Shown in pieces: positions 16,006 through 24,996 of a DNA stretch of 64,000 nucleotides. The stretch spans positions 62,001-126,000 of the forward strand of contig QIJE01000001.1 in NCBI GenBank assembly GCA_003232385.1, written 5' to 3'. How positions within the stretch are numbered: the stretch's first letter is position 1; the number at the start of each line of letters is the position of its first letter. The position numbers and the translations under genes are program-made. The DNA is from a bacterium (GTDB lineage Bacteria; SZUA-79; Acidulodesulfobacterales; Acidulodesulfobacteraceae). Below the pieces are notes generated by a model. It was given only the letters and a program-made list of their open reading frames with translations. It did no database searches and had not been told where the DNA came from.

Positions 16006-17289
16006 TCATTCTTCATTAAGCAAATTTGCACTTTCGACAACAAGGTTGGCGGCTCCCCTGTAAAGTATATAATGCTTAAGATTGTGCCCTATTTCGTCTA
16101 TTATAGGAAGACCCGCCCTAAGCAAAGGTATGTCTAATTTTTTGGCATAAAATTTTGCATTCGTATTAGAAACGATGAGATTAATTTTCCCGAAAGCACC
16201 CAATAAGTCCAAATCGCCCTTATAGAAATTAGAAAACCTCAATTTGACGTCATCGTCATACTTTGTGGATATTCCTATTTTTAGATTCGCACCTATTTCG
16301 GAATAAATCGTCGAAAAAGAATCCAAAAGATCTATGCCGAGCGCCACCGCTATGTCCTTTCCCGAAAAATAAAAATGTGCATCCAAATATACGTCCATAA
16401 GCTGTTTTCTCTGTTTTTTATATTTTTCCGGGATTTCTTTATCCGTCAAATTTGATAAAAAACGAAAGAATTTATCGCTGTTCTCAATACCGCATATATT
16501 CGGAAAATAATATGTTTTTAAGCCTGTCGTCTCTTCGATAATACCCTCGATACTTTTTAAGCTCAAACCTATTACTATATTAAATTCACTACGGCCGATA
16601 TCCTCGGCATCTTCAACGCTAAGCCCGCCGCCGGTGGTTTGCAGGTAGCCTCCTTCATCGAGGTGACCGTCCAGCGACAAACCTAAATCCGGTATCATAA
16701 TAGGTTTTAGGTTAAAATAGTCCAATACCTCTCTTAATTCCAAAAAATCCTGAGGGGTAAAAAACGGCGGGCAAAATACATTTACGCTTTTTATTTTTTT
16801 AGATTTATATTTTTTTGATTTTTTAAGCGAAAATTCCTTCAACAATGCCGACATTGCTTGCACATAACCGTCTTCAAACCCACCCTTATAATCCGGGGTA
16901 CCGGCATAAATCACACTTGGAAACGTTGATGCCTGTTTTTCTTTAAAATCGCTGATTATGCTTTCAATGTCCTCGCCGTTAGTCTCAGTGAGACCCGATG
17001 ACGTAACGCCTATAAAATCCGGCTTCATTTTTTCATAGACATTATTGATTCCGGATATCAAAAAATCATCGCCGCCGAGAATCGCTCCGGATTCATTTAG
17101 CGCCGTCGTAACTATAGGAATATTCTCACGAAAATGCTTCGTCAGCGTTACCTTATCAAAGCTTGCACAGCCCACGGCACCGTGCATAAGGACTACGGCA
17201 TTTTCTAATCCCAAAAAGAAGATTGCGGCGCCCAGAGACTGACTTGCGTTTAGTGGGTTAATTTCAATATTTTTTATCGGATTCATCAT
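16006..17289 (-). CDS. nifN: Nitrogenase iron-molybdenum cofactor biosynthesis protein NifN
   Basis: Beta-like subunit of the NifEN scaffold on which the FeMo-cofactor precursor matures. The 427 residues start NPIKNIEINPLNASQSLGAAI, then have VLMHGAVGCASFDKV, and DFIGVTSSGLTETNGEDI, which align with the P-cluster-like region of NifK/NifN. It is shorter than NifK, as usual. The start codon is 4 bases after nifE's stop, so translation is probably coupled. The 60-base gap to nifX downstream shows no clear hairpin. Confidence 0.92.
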   Translation of the reverse strand: MMNPIKNIEINPLNASQSLGAAIFFLGLENAVVLMHGAVGCASFDKVTLTKHFRENIPIVTTALNESGAILGGDDFLISGINNVYEKMKPDFIGVTSSGLTETNGEDIESIISDFKEKQASTFPSVIYAGTPDYKGGFEDGYVQAMSALLKEFSLKKSKKYKSKKIKSVNVFCPPFFTPQDFLELREVLDYFNLKPIMIPDLGLSLDGHLDEGGYLQTTGGGLSVEDAEDIGRSEFNIVIGLSLKSIEGIIEETTGLKTYYFPNICGIENSDKFFRFLSNLTDKEIPEKYKKQRKQLMDVYLDAHFYFSGKDIAVALGIDLLDSFSTIYSEIGANLKIGISTKYDDDVKLRFSNFYKGDLDLLGAFGKINLIVSNTNAKFYAKKLDIPLLRAGLPIIDEIGHNLKHYILYRGAANLVVESANLLNEE

Positions 17290-17293
17290 AATT

Positions 17294-18661
17294 TTATAAA
17301 TTTATGTTTGTTTTTCTCAATAACTTAAATAAAGGATTTTTAATCTCAAAATAAATCCTCTTAGCCAAAAACTCCATACCCTCATATGACGTGTAAGGAT
17401 TTAACCTTTCCTGATTTACGTCTAAAAACGGAATAAGAGACTTTATTGCGGTATATTGATTTCTTCCGCCGGCAAGCATGATGTCCGCTTCATTTTCTCT
17501 CGCTATTTTAATGAGGTTTATCGGATTTCCGTTATCAAGCATTATTATATTTCCGTTTTCATCAAATTCTTTTATTCTTAATTTATCCTCGTCCGTACTC
17601 TTTTTTACTCCGGTAGCGATTACCCTTAATCCCAAGTCGTTTAATGCAGATATCAATGACCAGCTTTTTACACCGCCGGTATAGAGAAGAACCTTCTTAC
17701 CGGCCAAAAATCTTTTATATTCGTAAATATTTTCTTCGGTATTTTTCGTTCTCACTTTTACATATTTTTTCGCATTTGCTATCAGTTCATGGTCCCCGAT
17801 AGAATTTACTATATCCATAATAGATTTATTAGTAGAAGACATACCGAAAAAGGACCCTTCTATATAGGGAATCCCAAATTTTTCTTTCATTTTTCTTGCC
17901 AGATACACTAACGCTTTGGAACATACTACGACATTGAGCCCTGCCTTATGCGAATACATTATTTCTCCTATTGTAGAATCCCCCGTAATAGTAGAAAGAA
18001 CGTTCACTCCGACTGATTTTAGAGCTTTTTTTATCAAAAAAAGCTCTCCCCTTATGTTATACTCGCCGATTAGATTTACGTTATAATTGGATAGCAGATC
18101 TATATCGTCGGGTTCGCTCTCTCCGATAATATGGGTGAATAAAGCGTCTCCCGCAATTTTATTTCCAAGATTCTTATTTCCGGAAAACCCCTGCGAAAGA
18201 ATCGGAACTACCGGAATTTCAAGTCTTTCCGTTAACTCCTTTGAAACTCCTTCAATATCCTCACCCGTCAAAGCAGGTACGCATGTATTGTAAATAAAGA
18301 TACCTTTTGGCTTAAATCTATCATAAGCATAAATTATTCCCTGCTTTAATTTACCTTCCGAACCGAATATAAGATCGTTTTCATTTATTGCCGTAGTAAA
18401 ACCGTACATGTAATAATCTTCGCTTTTATCCGCAACGGAAGTCCTCTGGCTATAACTGTTGCCGAGGCAGTTTATCGGTGCGTGAACCACATTTAAGGCA
18501 TCTTTAATAGGGCTTAAAACTATATACGCGCCGTCAAGAGCGCATCCTCCCGTGGAAGAACCGGGTACTGCAGTTTTACAAGCCTTTTTATCCTTTGCGA
18601 CGTTGTTATGTTCGCAAGTAGGTTCGTCAAAATATTCTTCTTTTGCTATTATTGCACCCAT
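17294..18661 (-). CDS. nifE: Nitrogenase iron-molybdenum cofactor biosynthesis protein NifE
   Basis: Alpha-like subunit of the NifEN scaffold. The 455 residues have an N-terminal cysteine-rich region (PTCEHNN) and STGGCALDGAY, then VVHAPINCLGNSYSQR, and NTCVPALTGEDIEGV, which supply the scaffold cluster cysteines in the positions seen in NifD. The conserved GVKSWSLISALNDLG and LAGGRNQYTAIK segments are typical of NifE. It follows nifK by 37 bases. Confidence 0.93.
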   Translation of the reverse strand: MGAIIAKEEYFDEPTCEHNNVAKDKKACKTAVPGSSTGGCALDGAYIVLSPIKDALNVVHAPINCLGNSYSQRTSVADKSEDYYMYGFTTAINENDLIFGSEGKLKQGIIYAYDRFKPKGIFIYNTCVPALTGEDIEGVSKELTERLEIPVVPILSQGFSGNKNLGNKIAGDALFTHIIGESEPDDIDLLSNYNVNLIGEYNIRGELFLIKKALKSVGVNVLSTITGDSTIGEIMYSHKAGLNVVVCSKALVYLARKMKEKFGIPYIEGSFFGMSSTNKSIMDIVNSIGDHELIANAKKYVKVRTKNTEENIYEYKRFLAGKKVLLYTGGVKSWSLISALNDLGLRVIATGVKKSTDEDKLRIKEFDENGNIIMLDNGNPINLIKIARENEADIMLAGGRNQYTAIKSLIPFLDVNQERLNPYTSYEGMEFLAKRIYFEIKNPLFKLLRKTNINL

Positions 18662-18698
18662 TTGCTTTATCTCCTTATTATCCGTCCTTTATTATGCT

Positions 18699-20126
18699 TT
18701 ATCTCATAAGCTCAAAATGGGCATCATCGCTTTCGTCATCGAGAATATCCATAAATTTATTAACGATCCACGTCGTTAAATTAATTACTCCGCTATATCC
18801 GTATAGGGGGTACCTATGGATATTTACCCTATCGAATATCGGATAGCCTATTCTAATATGGGGAATTTTAGCATCCCTTGCCGCAAATTTACCATGAGAC
18901 GGCCCCATAAGCATATCTACCGGTCCCGTCATAATTAGAGACCTTAAATGCCATAAATCTTTATTTATATAAACCTCGCCCTCTCCTTCCGAATACGAGG
19001 CGAATAAATCCTCTATTTCTTTTTTAAATTCCTCCGTGCCGTTGGAGCACAACACATATTTGGGAATTCCACCCATCTCTAAAAGATAGCTTGTTAAGCC
19101 TACGAGCATGTCGGGATCGCCGAATATAGCAAATTTTTTCCCGTGTATATATTGCTGTGCATCGGTCATGGAGTCTATTGCCCTTCCCCTTTCATCCTCA
19201 ATCTCTCCCGGGATCTCCTTCCCTGAAAGCTCAGAAACCGCCATAAGAAATTCATCGGTATAATTTATTCCTATGGGGCTCTTGACGATTCTAACCTCAT
19301 GATTAAATTTCTTAGATAATGTTGCCGCCGTCTTTTTTGCCGAGAATCTTTGAAGCACTATAGTAGCCCTGTTGTTCATGCATTTTTTGACGTCTTCAAG
19401 TTTCGTAGCCCCTTTAGGATAAAGTTTATACTCACCGTTTAACGGATAATCCAACGTATTGGAATAATCGGCCAAAACAAGATAGCTTGCCCCGAATATT
19501 TTTAAGATCCTCTTAATCTCGTTGATATTACCGGTAGTCGTATCAAAACCGGGGATTATATTTATAGTATCCGACTTATTTTCGTTTGCGTCGGATTTTT
19601 TACACAGGGTTTCTATTATTGCGTTAAGCATGCTGTCATAGCCCTCAAGGTGGGAGCCTGCAAAGCTCGGCGTATTCGCATACGGAGCTAATATATCTTC
19701 GGGTAAATATCCCTTCTCCCTTGCTCCGCCTACTATCGAACCCAAATCGTCCCCAATGACCTCAGTCATGCATGTAGTCGATATAGCAAGCATTTTAGGC
19801 TTATATAAAGTCAATGCATTTTTAAAACCCTCAAATGCATTTGCTTGCCCGCCGAAAACCGCTCCGTCCTCCGTCAAAGACGTACAGACCGCCGCGAGCG
19901 GCTCCCTAAAATGACGGGATAAATTATTCCTGTAATATGCGACACATCCGTGCGAACCATGAACGAACGGCATCGTATTTTCAAAGCCGGCTGCGCAAAG
20001 TACTGCCCCAAGCGGCTGACATGCCCTTGCAGGATTTATTACGATAGCCTTTCTGTTAAAGTTTTTTTCCTTATACTCTTCCGTATTCATCCAATCTTTT
20101 ATCTTCTTTACTTCTTCTTTTTCCAT
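18699..20126 (-). CDS. nifK: Nitrogenase molybdenum-iron protein beta chain
   Basis: Beta subunit of the MoFe protein; it shares the P-cluster with NifD. The 475 residues include INPARACQPLGAVLCAAGF, PFVHGSHGCVAYYRNNLSRHFREP and LAISTTCMTEVIGDDL, which hold the P-cluster cysteines. The conserved GPSHGKFAARDAKIPHIRIGYPI lies near the C-terminus. It is of the short form without the long N-terminal extension of Azotobacter NifK. It starts 31 bases after nifD. Confidence 0.95.
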   Translation of the reverse strand: MEKEEVKKIKDWMNTEEYKEKNFNRKAIVINPARACQPLGAVLCAAGFENTMPFVHGSHGCVAYYRNNLSRHFREPLAAVCTSLTEDGAVFGGQANAFEGFKNALTLYKPKMLAISTTCMTEVIGDDLGSIVGGAREKGYLPEDILAPYANTPSFAGSHLEGYDSMLNAIIETLCKKSDANENKSDTINIIPGFDTTTGNINEIKRILKIFGASYLVLADYSNTLDYPLNGEYKLYPKGATKLEDVKKCMNNRATIVLQRFSAKKTAATLSKKFNHEVRIVKSPIGINYTDEFLMAVSELSGKEIPGEIEDERGRAIDSMTDAQQYIHGKKFAIFGDPDMLVGLTSYLLEMGGIPKYVLCSNGTEEFKKEIEDLFASYSEGEGEVYINKDLWHLRSLIMTGPVDMLMGPSHGKFAARDAKIPHIRIGYPIFDRVNIHRYPLYGYSGVINLTTWIVNKFMDILDDESDDAHFELMR

Positions 20127-20157
20127 AGTCGAACCTCCGATATATTTTTAATGTTTC

Positions 20158-21594
20158 TTATTTCTTCCATAATGGTTTAACTAATTTCCACGACGGGCTG
20201 TTTACTGCCAAATCCATATCCCTTGCGAATATTTCAAACCCGTCATAACCGTGATAAGGTCCTGAATAATCCCAAGAATGCATCTGCCTAAAAGGTATCC
20301 CCATTTTTTGAAAAATATATTTCTCTTTTATTCCGGAGGCGACCAAATCCGGTTTAAGCTTCTTTGCAAGCTCTACGAATTCATACTCGTTAAGATCGTC
20401 CGTAATGATAGTTCCGTCTTCTAATTCCTTAGTCGTTCTCTCATAGTCATCGCTATGGGCAAATTCATATGCCGTGGATACGACCTTCATTCCTAAGTCT
20501 TCATATGCGCCTACTATGTGACGAGGTCTTAAACCACCAACCAAAATCATTACCTTTTTGCCCTCTAACCTCGGCCTATACTTGTCTATAACCTCCTGCA
20601 TTTTAGGCTCATATGCCTTAATAACCTTTTCAGATTTCTCTTGAATATTTTCATCAAACAATTTTGCAATATTTCTTATACTTTCTTTTATCTTGGTAGG
20701 ACCGAAGAAATTGTATTCGACCCATGGAATACCGTAAGCCTCCTCAAAATGCCTTGCAATGTAGTTCATAGACCTATAGCAATGCAGAAGGTTATAACTT
20801 ACCTTGTGGGTTATTTTCATTTCCTCTATGGAACCGTCTCCAGACCAATGGGTTACGACATTTAGACCCATCTCTTCAAAAATTTTCATTGACGCCCAAA
20901 CGTCCCCGCCTATGTTATAGTCTCCTAAGATGGCAACATCATACGGTGTTTTTTTACTATCGTCTACTTCGCCCTTCCCGACGACGAAATCCCTTATCGA
21001 ATCATTTGCTATATGGTGGCCTAAGGACTGGCTTACTCCCCTAAAACCCTCACATCTTACCGGAATAACCGGAATACCAAACTCATCTGACGTTTTTTTC
21101 GCAACCGCTTCTATATCGTCACCTATCAAACCTATCGGGCATTCCGATTCTACAACCATACCCTTTGCCGTGGGAAAAAGCTCATGCAGCTCCTTAATCG
21201 CCTGTTCCAACTTTTTATCGCCCCCGAAAACTATATCTCTTTCCCTAAAATCCGTAGTGAATTGAAACGGCACGAAGCTTTCGACCCCAATCTCTCCGTT
21301 AGCCAGGTTTCTTCTCGTACCCCAGCTATACATTCCGCATCCGATCGGACCATGGCTTATATTAATGACATCTTTAACCGGTCCCCATACAACTCCTTTC
21401 GACCCTGCATATGCGCAACCCCTCGGTGTCATAACGCCGGGAAGGGATTTCATATTAGATTTTGTCACGCAACTTCCGCAATTTTCTTTATCGTTTATAC
21501 CGAAATGAACCTTCCTATTTTTCTTTGCCTTTTCGGAATATACGCTAAGGACCTCTTCGACCAAATCTTCGTTTTCTTTAAAGTCAACAGCCAT
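20158..21594 (-). CDS. nifD: Nitrogenase molybdenum-iron protein alpha chain
   Basis: Catalytic subunit holding FeMo-cofactor. In the 478 residues, P-cluster cysteines are C60 (TPRGCAYAG), C86 (GPIGCGMYS) and C152 ([12 protein letters not shown]). The cofactor ligands are C272 ([13 protein letters not shown]) and H439 ([18 protein letters not shown]). The residue pattern is that of molybdenum nitrogenase NifD, not AnfD or VnfD. The nearby NCGSCVTK segment near the N-terminus is common in anaerobe NifD. It follows the nif ferredoxin by 42 bases. Confidence 0.97.
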   Translation of the reverse strand: MAVDFKENEDLVEEVLSVYSEKAKKNRKVHFGINDKENCGSCVTKSNMKSLPGVMTPRGCAYAGSKGVVWGPVKDVINISHGPIGCGMYSWGTRRNLANGEIGVESFVPFQFTTDFRERDIVFGGDKKLEQAIKELHELFPTAKGMVVESECPIGLIGDDIEAVAKKTSDEFGIPVIPVRCEGFRGVSQSLGHHIANDSIRDFVVGKGEVDDSKKTPYDVAILGDYNIGGDVWASMKIFEEMGLNVVTHWSGDGSIEEMKITHKVSYNLLHCYRSMNYIARHFEEAYGIPWVEYNFFGPTKIKESIRNIAKLFDENIQEKSEKVIKAYEPKMQEVIDKYRPRLEGKKVMILVGGLRPRHIVGAYEDLGMKVVSTAYEFAHSDDYERTTKELEDGTIITDDLNEYEFVELAKKLKPDLVASGIKEKYIFQKMGIPFRQMHSWDYSGPYHGYDGFEIFARDMDLAVNSPSWKLVKPLWKK

Positions 21595-21636
21595 CTTAAA
21601 CTCCTTTATTTTATATTAAATCAATAAATTAACACA

Positions 21637-21933
21637 CTACTTCGTAAGCGGCGCAAATTTGTGCAGATGCATAGTCTTATTTTTAGGACAAACCTTTTCG
21701 CACGACATATCGCCGATACAATCATCCATGCTTTCTATCCTGATAATCATCTTATCCCCCTCGTCTTCAAGCCCGTAAACTCCCCCGGGACAAACCTTGA
21801 TGCACCTGCAACACGATATACAATTATCCTTATCGAAATCTATTAAAAAGTGTGGAACCCATTTACCGCCGGAGCGGCGCGGTGCATTGATATAATCATT
21901 AATATCGCCCTTAAATCCTTCCATAATGCTCAT
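21637..21933 (-). CDS. Nif-associated 4Fe-4S ferredoxin (ferredoxin III type)
   Basis: Small electron carrier probably serving nitrogenase or cofactor assembly. I chose the ATG at 21933 (MSIMEGFKGDINDY), which has AAGGAGA 8 bases upstream, over a longer start at 21960 that would overlap the methyltransferase gene. The ~98 residues hold two cluster motifs: DNCISCCRCIKVCPGGVYG, and a second, irregular one, DDCIGDMSCEKVCPK. This irregular second cluster matches the nif-specific ferredoxin III/FdxB family. It lies just before nifD. Confidence 0.88.
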   Translation of the reverse strand: MSIMEGFKGDINDYINAPRRSGGKWVPHFLIDFDKDNCISCCRCIKVCPGGVYGLEDEGDKMIIRIESMDDCIGDMSCEKVCPKNKTMHLHKFAPLTK

Positions 21934-21953
21934 CGCTGCTTTCTCCTTTTTTA

Positions 21954-22742
21954 TCAACAATTTTTAGATATTCTTATTTTCAAATCCAATCCGTCCGTCT
22001 TTATTTCGGAACACCCGGCTAACCCTGCTTCAAACAAGTATTTTTCATATTCCGGTATATCCAAGGAACAGTTTAATTTACGTTTTAGCAAATTTACCTT
22101 TTGAGGTTTCATATCCTTCGTGAGCAGATTAAATTCGTCCTCCGGAATATCTTTTCTAAACTCGTATATAAAAACTTCGCCGCCGTAACTTAATACCCTG
22201 TATATTTCCTTTAAAGAGTTTAACTTATCGTCTAAGCATTTAAATGTCCCCTTAAGTATGATTAAATCAAAACTAAAATTACCGAACGGAAGATTTACGC
22301 TATCTGCTATTATGTATTTGATCCGGAAATCGCAATAATCTAAATAAGCCGCCTTGTCTTTAAGTTTAGCATGCATTGTGCCGTTAATTTCGACACCGGA
22401 TTGAAAAGCACAATCGCCTTCCAACCTCCTCCTTAAAACTTTATTCGCGTGATTTATCATAGTAGCAGACTTATCCACCCCTAAGGCGAAACAGTTCGGC
22501 AGAACTTCATTGATTCTTCTTGTGATATAACCGGGGCCGCAACCGAGATCCAACACCTTATTCGGAACATACGAAATATCGGTTAAAATTTTATCGACAA
22601 ACGGGGCATAATCGTTTTTCATCTTTATTTTAGTATCGCTTGTCGCTATATAGAGCTCTTCGTCCTGCGAAAAGCTAAGATTTTTTGAGAGATTACAACC
22701 TAAGACCGCATTCTCCGGCATCTTCATCCACCTCCGATTCAC
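21954..22742 (-). CDS. Class I SAM-dependent methyltransferase inside the nif operon
   Basis: 262-residue enzyme with the Rossmann methyltransferase motif I, VLDLGCGPGYITRRINE (residues ~63-80), an acidic motif in ALGVDKSATMI, and DLIILKGTFKCLDDK followed by IYRVLSYGGEVFIYEFRK (motif IV-VI region). Substrate unknown. The frame overlaps the 3' end of nifB by 50 bases; starts at 22742, 22727 or 22721 are all possible and all overlap nifB. It lies between nifB and the nif ferredoxin, so it is certainly co-transcribed with the nitrogenase genes, but I know of no established role for such a protein in nitrogen fixation. Confidence 0.8.
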   Translation of the reverse strand: MNRRWMKMPENAVLGCNLSKNLSFSQDEELYIATSDTKIKMKNDYAPFVDKILTDISYVPNKVLDLGCGPGYITRRINEVLPNCFALGVDKSATMINHANKVLRRRLEGDCAFQSGVEINGTMHAKLKDKAAYLDYCDFRIKYIIADSVNLPFGNFSFDLIILKGTFKCLDDKLNSLKEIYRVLSYGGEVFIYEFRKDIPEDEFNLLTKDMKPQKVNLLKRKLNCSLDIPEYEKYLFEAGLAGCSEIKTDGLDLKIRISKNC

Positions 22743-23622
22743 AAAGTTTTTTACTCAAATCTTCATTCAAGGGTCCGGCGGCATCAGACCTGCATTGCCT
22801 GCAATGTTCCATCACATTGATACCGCTGAGCCCTTTCGTAATATTAATAACGTCTTTTCTGTTAGCACCTTTTACGCCTATCTTGTAAAAATATGACTTT
22901 TCGGCAGATATCATGGGCATAACGTTAAACATATACACACCGAGTTTTTTTGCTTTTTCGGCAACATCCTTTATGTGAAAATCATTTATGCCCGGTATCA
23001 GAACCGAATTTATTTTTATAGTAAATCCCATTTTTACTGCCTTACCTATACCTTCTATCTGCCGTTCCAATAATAATCCTGCGGCATCTTTGTCCGTATA
23101 AACAACACCCTTATAGTCAACGTATCTATAAATTTTGCGAGAAATAGATATATTTACGGCATTAAGAGTTACGGTTATAAATTTCACGCCTCTATCTTCA
23201 AGTTCGGTTAAATTATCGGCTAAATTGAGGCCGTTTGTGCTCATGCACAAAGCAACCTCCGGAAACTCCGCCCTAACAAGTTCAAAAGTCTTCATGGTAT
23301 CATAGGGCTCCGCCAAGCTATCGCCCGGACCGGCAACCGCCGCAACACTTATGACGTTAAAAATTTTTTTAACGTCATATATCCTGCGCACAGCATCTTC
23401 CGGGGTAATCAAACTTGATGTAACCCCCGGCCTAGATTCATTCGGACAATCATAATCCCTGTGGCAATAGTTACATGAAATATTGCACGTTTTGGCTACC
23501 GGTAAATGAACCCTGCCGTAAAGCTCTGCCGCTTCCTTGTTAAAACACGGATGTTTTTCAATCTGTAAACGGCCGTCATTTTTATCTGATTTTAATTTCA
23601 GGTTGATCCCATCTCTATTCAT
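22693..23622 (-). CDS. nifB: Nitrogenase cofactor biosynthesis radical SAM protein NifB
   Basis: Radical SAM enzyme that builds the 8Fe core (NifB-co/L-cluster) of FeMo-cofactor. The 309 residues start with HPCFNKEAAELYGRVHLPVA, then the SAM-cluster motif CNISCNYCHRDYDC (C46, C50, C53). NVMPMI and HCRQCRSDAAG near the C-terminus supply the additional cluster ligands. There is no fused C-terminal NifX domain, so this is the short architecture found in many anaerobes and archaea. It follows nifH by 49 bases and overlaps the methyltransferase gene. Confidence 0.95.
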   Translation of the reverse strand: MNRDGINLKLKSDKNDGRLQIEKHPCFNKEAAELYGRVHLPVAKTCNISCNYCHRDYDCPNESRPGVTSSLITPEDAVRRIYDVKKIFNVISVAAVAGPGDSLAEPYDTMKTFELVRAEFPEVALCMSTNGLNLADNLTELEDRGVKFITVTLNAVNISISRKIYRYVDYKGVVYTDKDAAGLLLERQIEGIGKAVKMGFTIKINSVLIPGINDFHIKDVAEKAKKLGVYMFNVMPMISAEKSYFYKIGVKGANRKDVINITKGLSGINVMEHCRQCRSDAAGPLNEDLSKKLCESEVDEDAGECGLRL

Positions 23623-23671
23623 ATATAATTACCCAATAAACCTGTAAAAATTAACAATTTTATTTTTAATA

Positions 23672-24574
<903 letters not shown>

Positions 24575-24585
24575 TTACCGTTATA

Positions 24586-24654
24586 ACTAAAAAAACTAAA
24601 AACGCCGCAATCAGGGAGAGGTTAAAATACGAACATCTCTTTGATTACGGCGTC
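24586..24654 (-). terminator. Intrinsic terminator (attenuator) in the nifH leader
   Basis: On the nif coding strand the arms ACGCCGTAATCA and TGATTGCGGCGT (24653-24642 and 24613-24602) pair with one mismatch, and a further AGAGA/TCTC plus GTT/AAC extends the stem inward. The stem is followed by TTTTTAGTTTTTTT. No gene lies upstream in this direction, so it sits between the promoter and nifH and would stop transcription before nifH unless prevented. Confidence 0.8.
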
Positions 24655-24678
24655 GTTGCCATATGCGCCCAATTGCGC
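24647..24678 (-). promoter_or_regulatory. Tandem hexaloop hairpins, candidate ANTAR antitermination target
   Basis: Reading the nif strand, hairpin 1 is GCGC-AATTGG-GCGC (24678-24665). Two bases later comes hairpin 2, ATGGC-AACGAC-GCCGT (24662-24647). Both loops are six bases and begin with A; loop 2 also has G at position 4, as in the ANTAR consensus, whereas loop 1 has T at position 4 and G at 5. Hairpin 2 shares seven bases with the 5' arm of the terminator, so the two structures exclude each other. The ANTAR regulator gene is at 14906-15514 in the same operon. Confidence 0.7.
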
Positions 24679-24750
24679 TTAGTTCTAAAATGTTAAAAAG
24701 GTCGTTTAATAAACTGTTTTTTGCTTCATTCTCAATTTAATATGTATATG

Positions 24751-24766
24751 AGCAATTTTCATGCCA
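24751..24766 (-). promoter_or_regulatory. Sigma-54 promoter of the nif operon
   Basis: On the nif strand the sequence is TGGCATGAAAATTGCT, a near-consensus -24/-12 element (TGGCAC-N5-TTGCA) with GG and GC exactly 10 bases apart. Predicted start of transcription is near 24740, about 205 bases before the nifH ATG. I found no TGT-N10-ACA NifA-type upstream site in the 230 bases behind it. Confidence 0.75.
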
Positions 24767-24850
24767 TCGTATTTTTTTAATGGTATTTTATAAATTATAT
24801 CGGGTTACGGCCTTTATCTTCTTTTTTTAACACTGCTTAATTTATTTTTT

Positions 24851-24865
24851 GCTTAATTTTTAAGC
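24851..24865. repeat. Inverted repeat GCTTAA-N3-TTAAGC
   Basis: Perfect 6-base arms with a 3-base centre, about 90 bases upstream of the nif sigma-54 element. The same TGCTTAATTT string also occurs once just to its left, at about 24834. It could bind an enhancer protein for sigma-54; the regulator is unknown. Confidence 0.35.
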
Positions 24866-24952
24866 ATATTTGATTAAATAAACGGCAATAAAACAAATCA
24901 TTCATAAAATATTTATACGAGGCAGAGTGAAAGAGAGCGTTTTATAACCGAA

Positions 24953-24984
24953 TAAGCCGGACCGGCTTACGGCATAGAATATGC
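24953..24984 (+). promoter_or_regulatory. Palindrome and sigma-54-like element abutting nifV
   Basis: TAAGCCGG-A-CCGGCTTA (24953-24969) is a perfect 17-base palindrome. Directly after it, GGCATAGAATATGC (24971-24984) has GG and GC 10 bases apart like a sigma-54 site, and TATAAT (24986-24991) resembles a -10 box. Either would place the transcript start at or beside the nifV ATG (24997), leaving no room for a leader, so the promoter assignment is uncertain. Confidence 0.4.
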
Positions 24985-24996
24985 TTATAATTTAAC

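Noticed and set aside
24665-24678. Calling hairpin 1 a full-consensus ANTAR hexaloop
   Set aside because: Loop AATTGG has A1 but U rather than G at position 4; kept only as part of a candidate pair.
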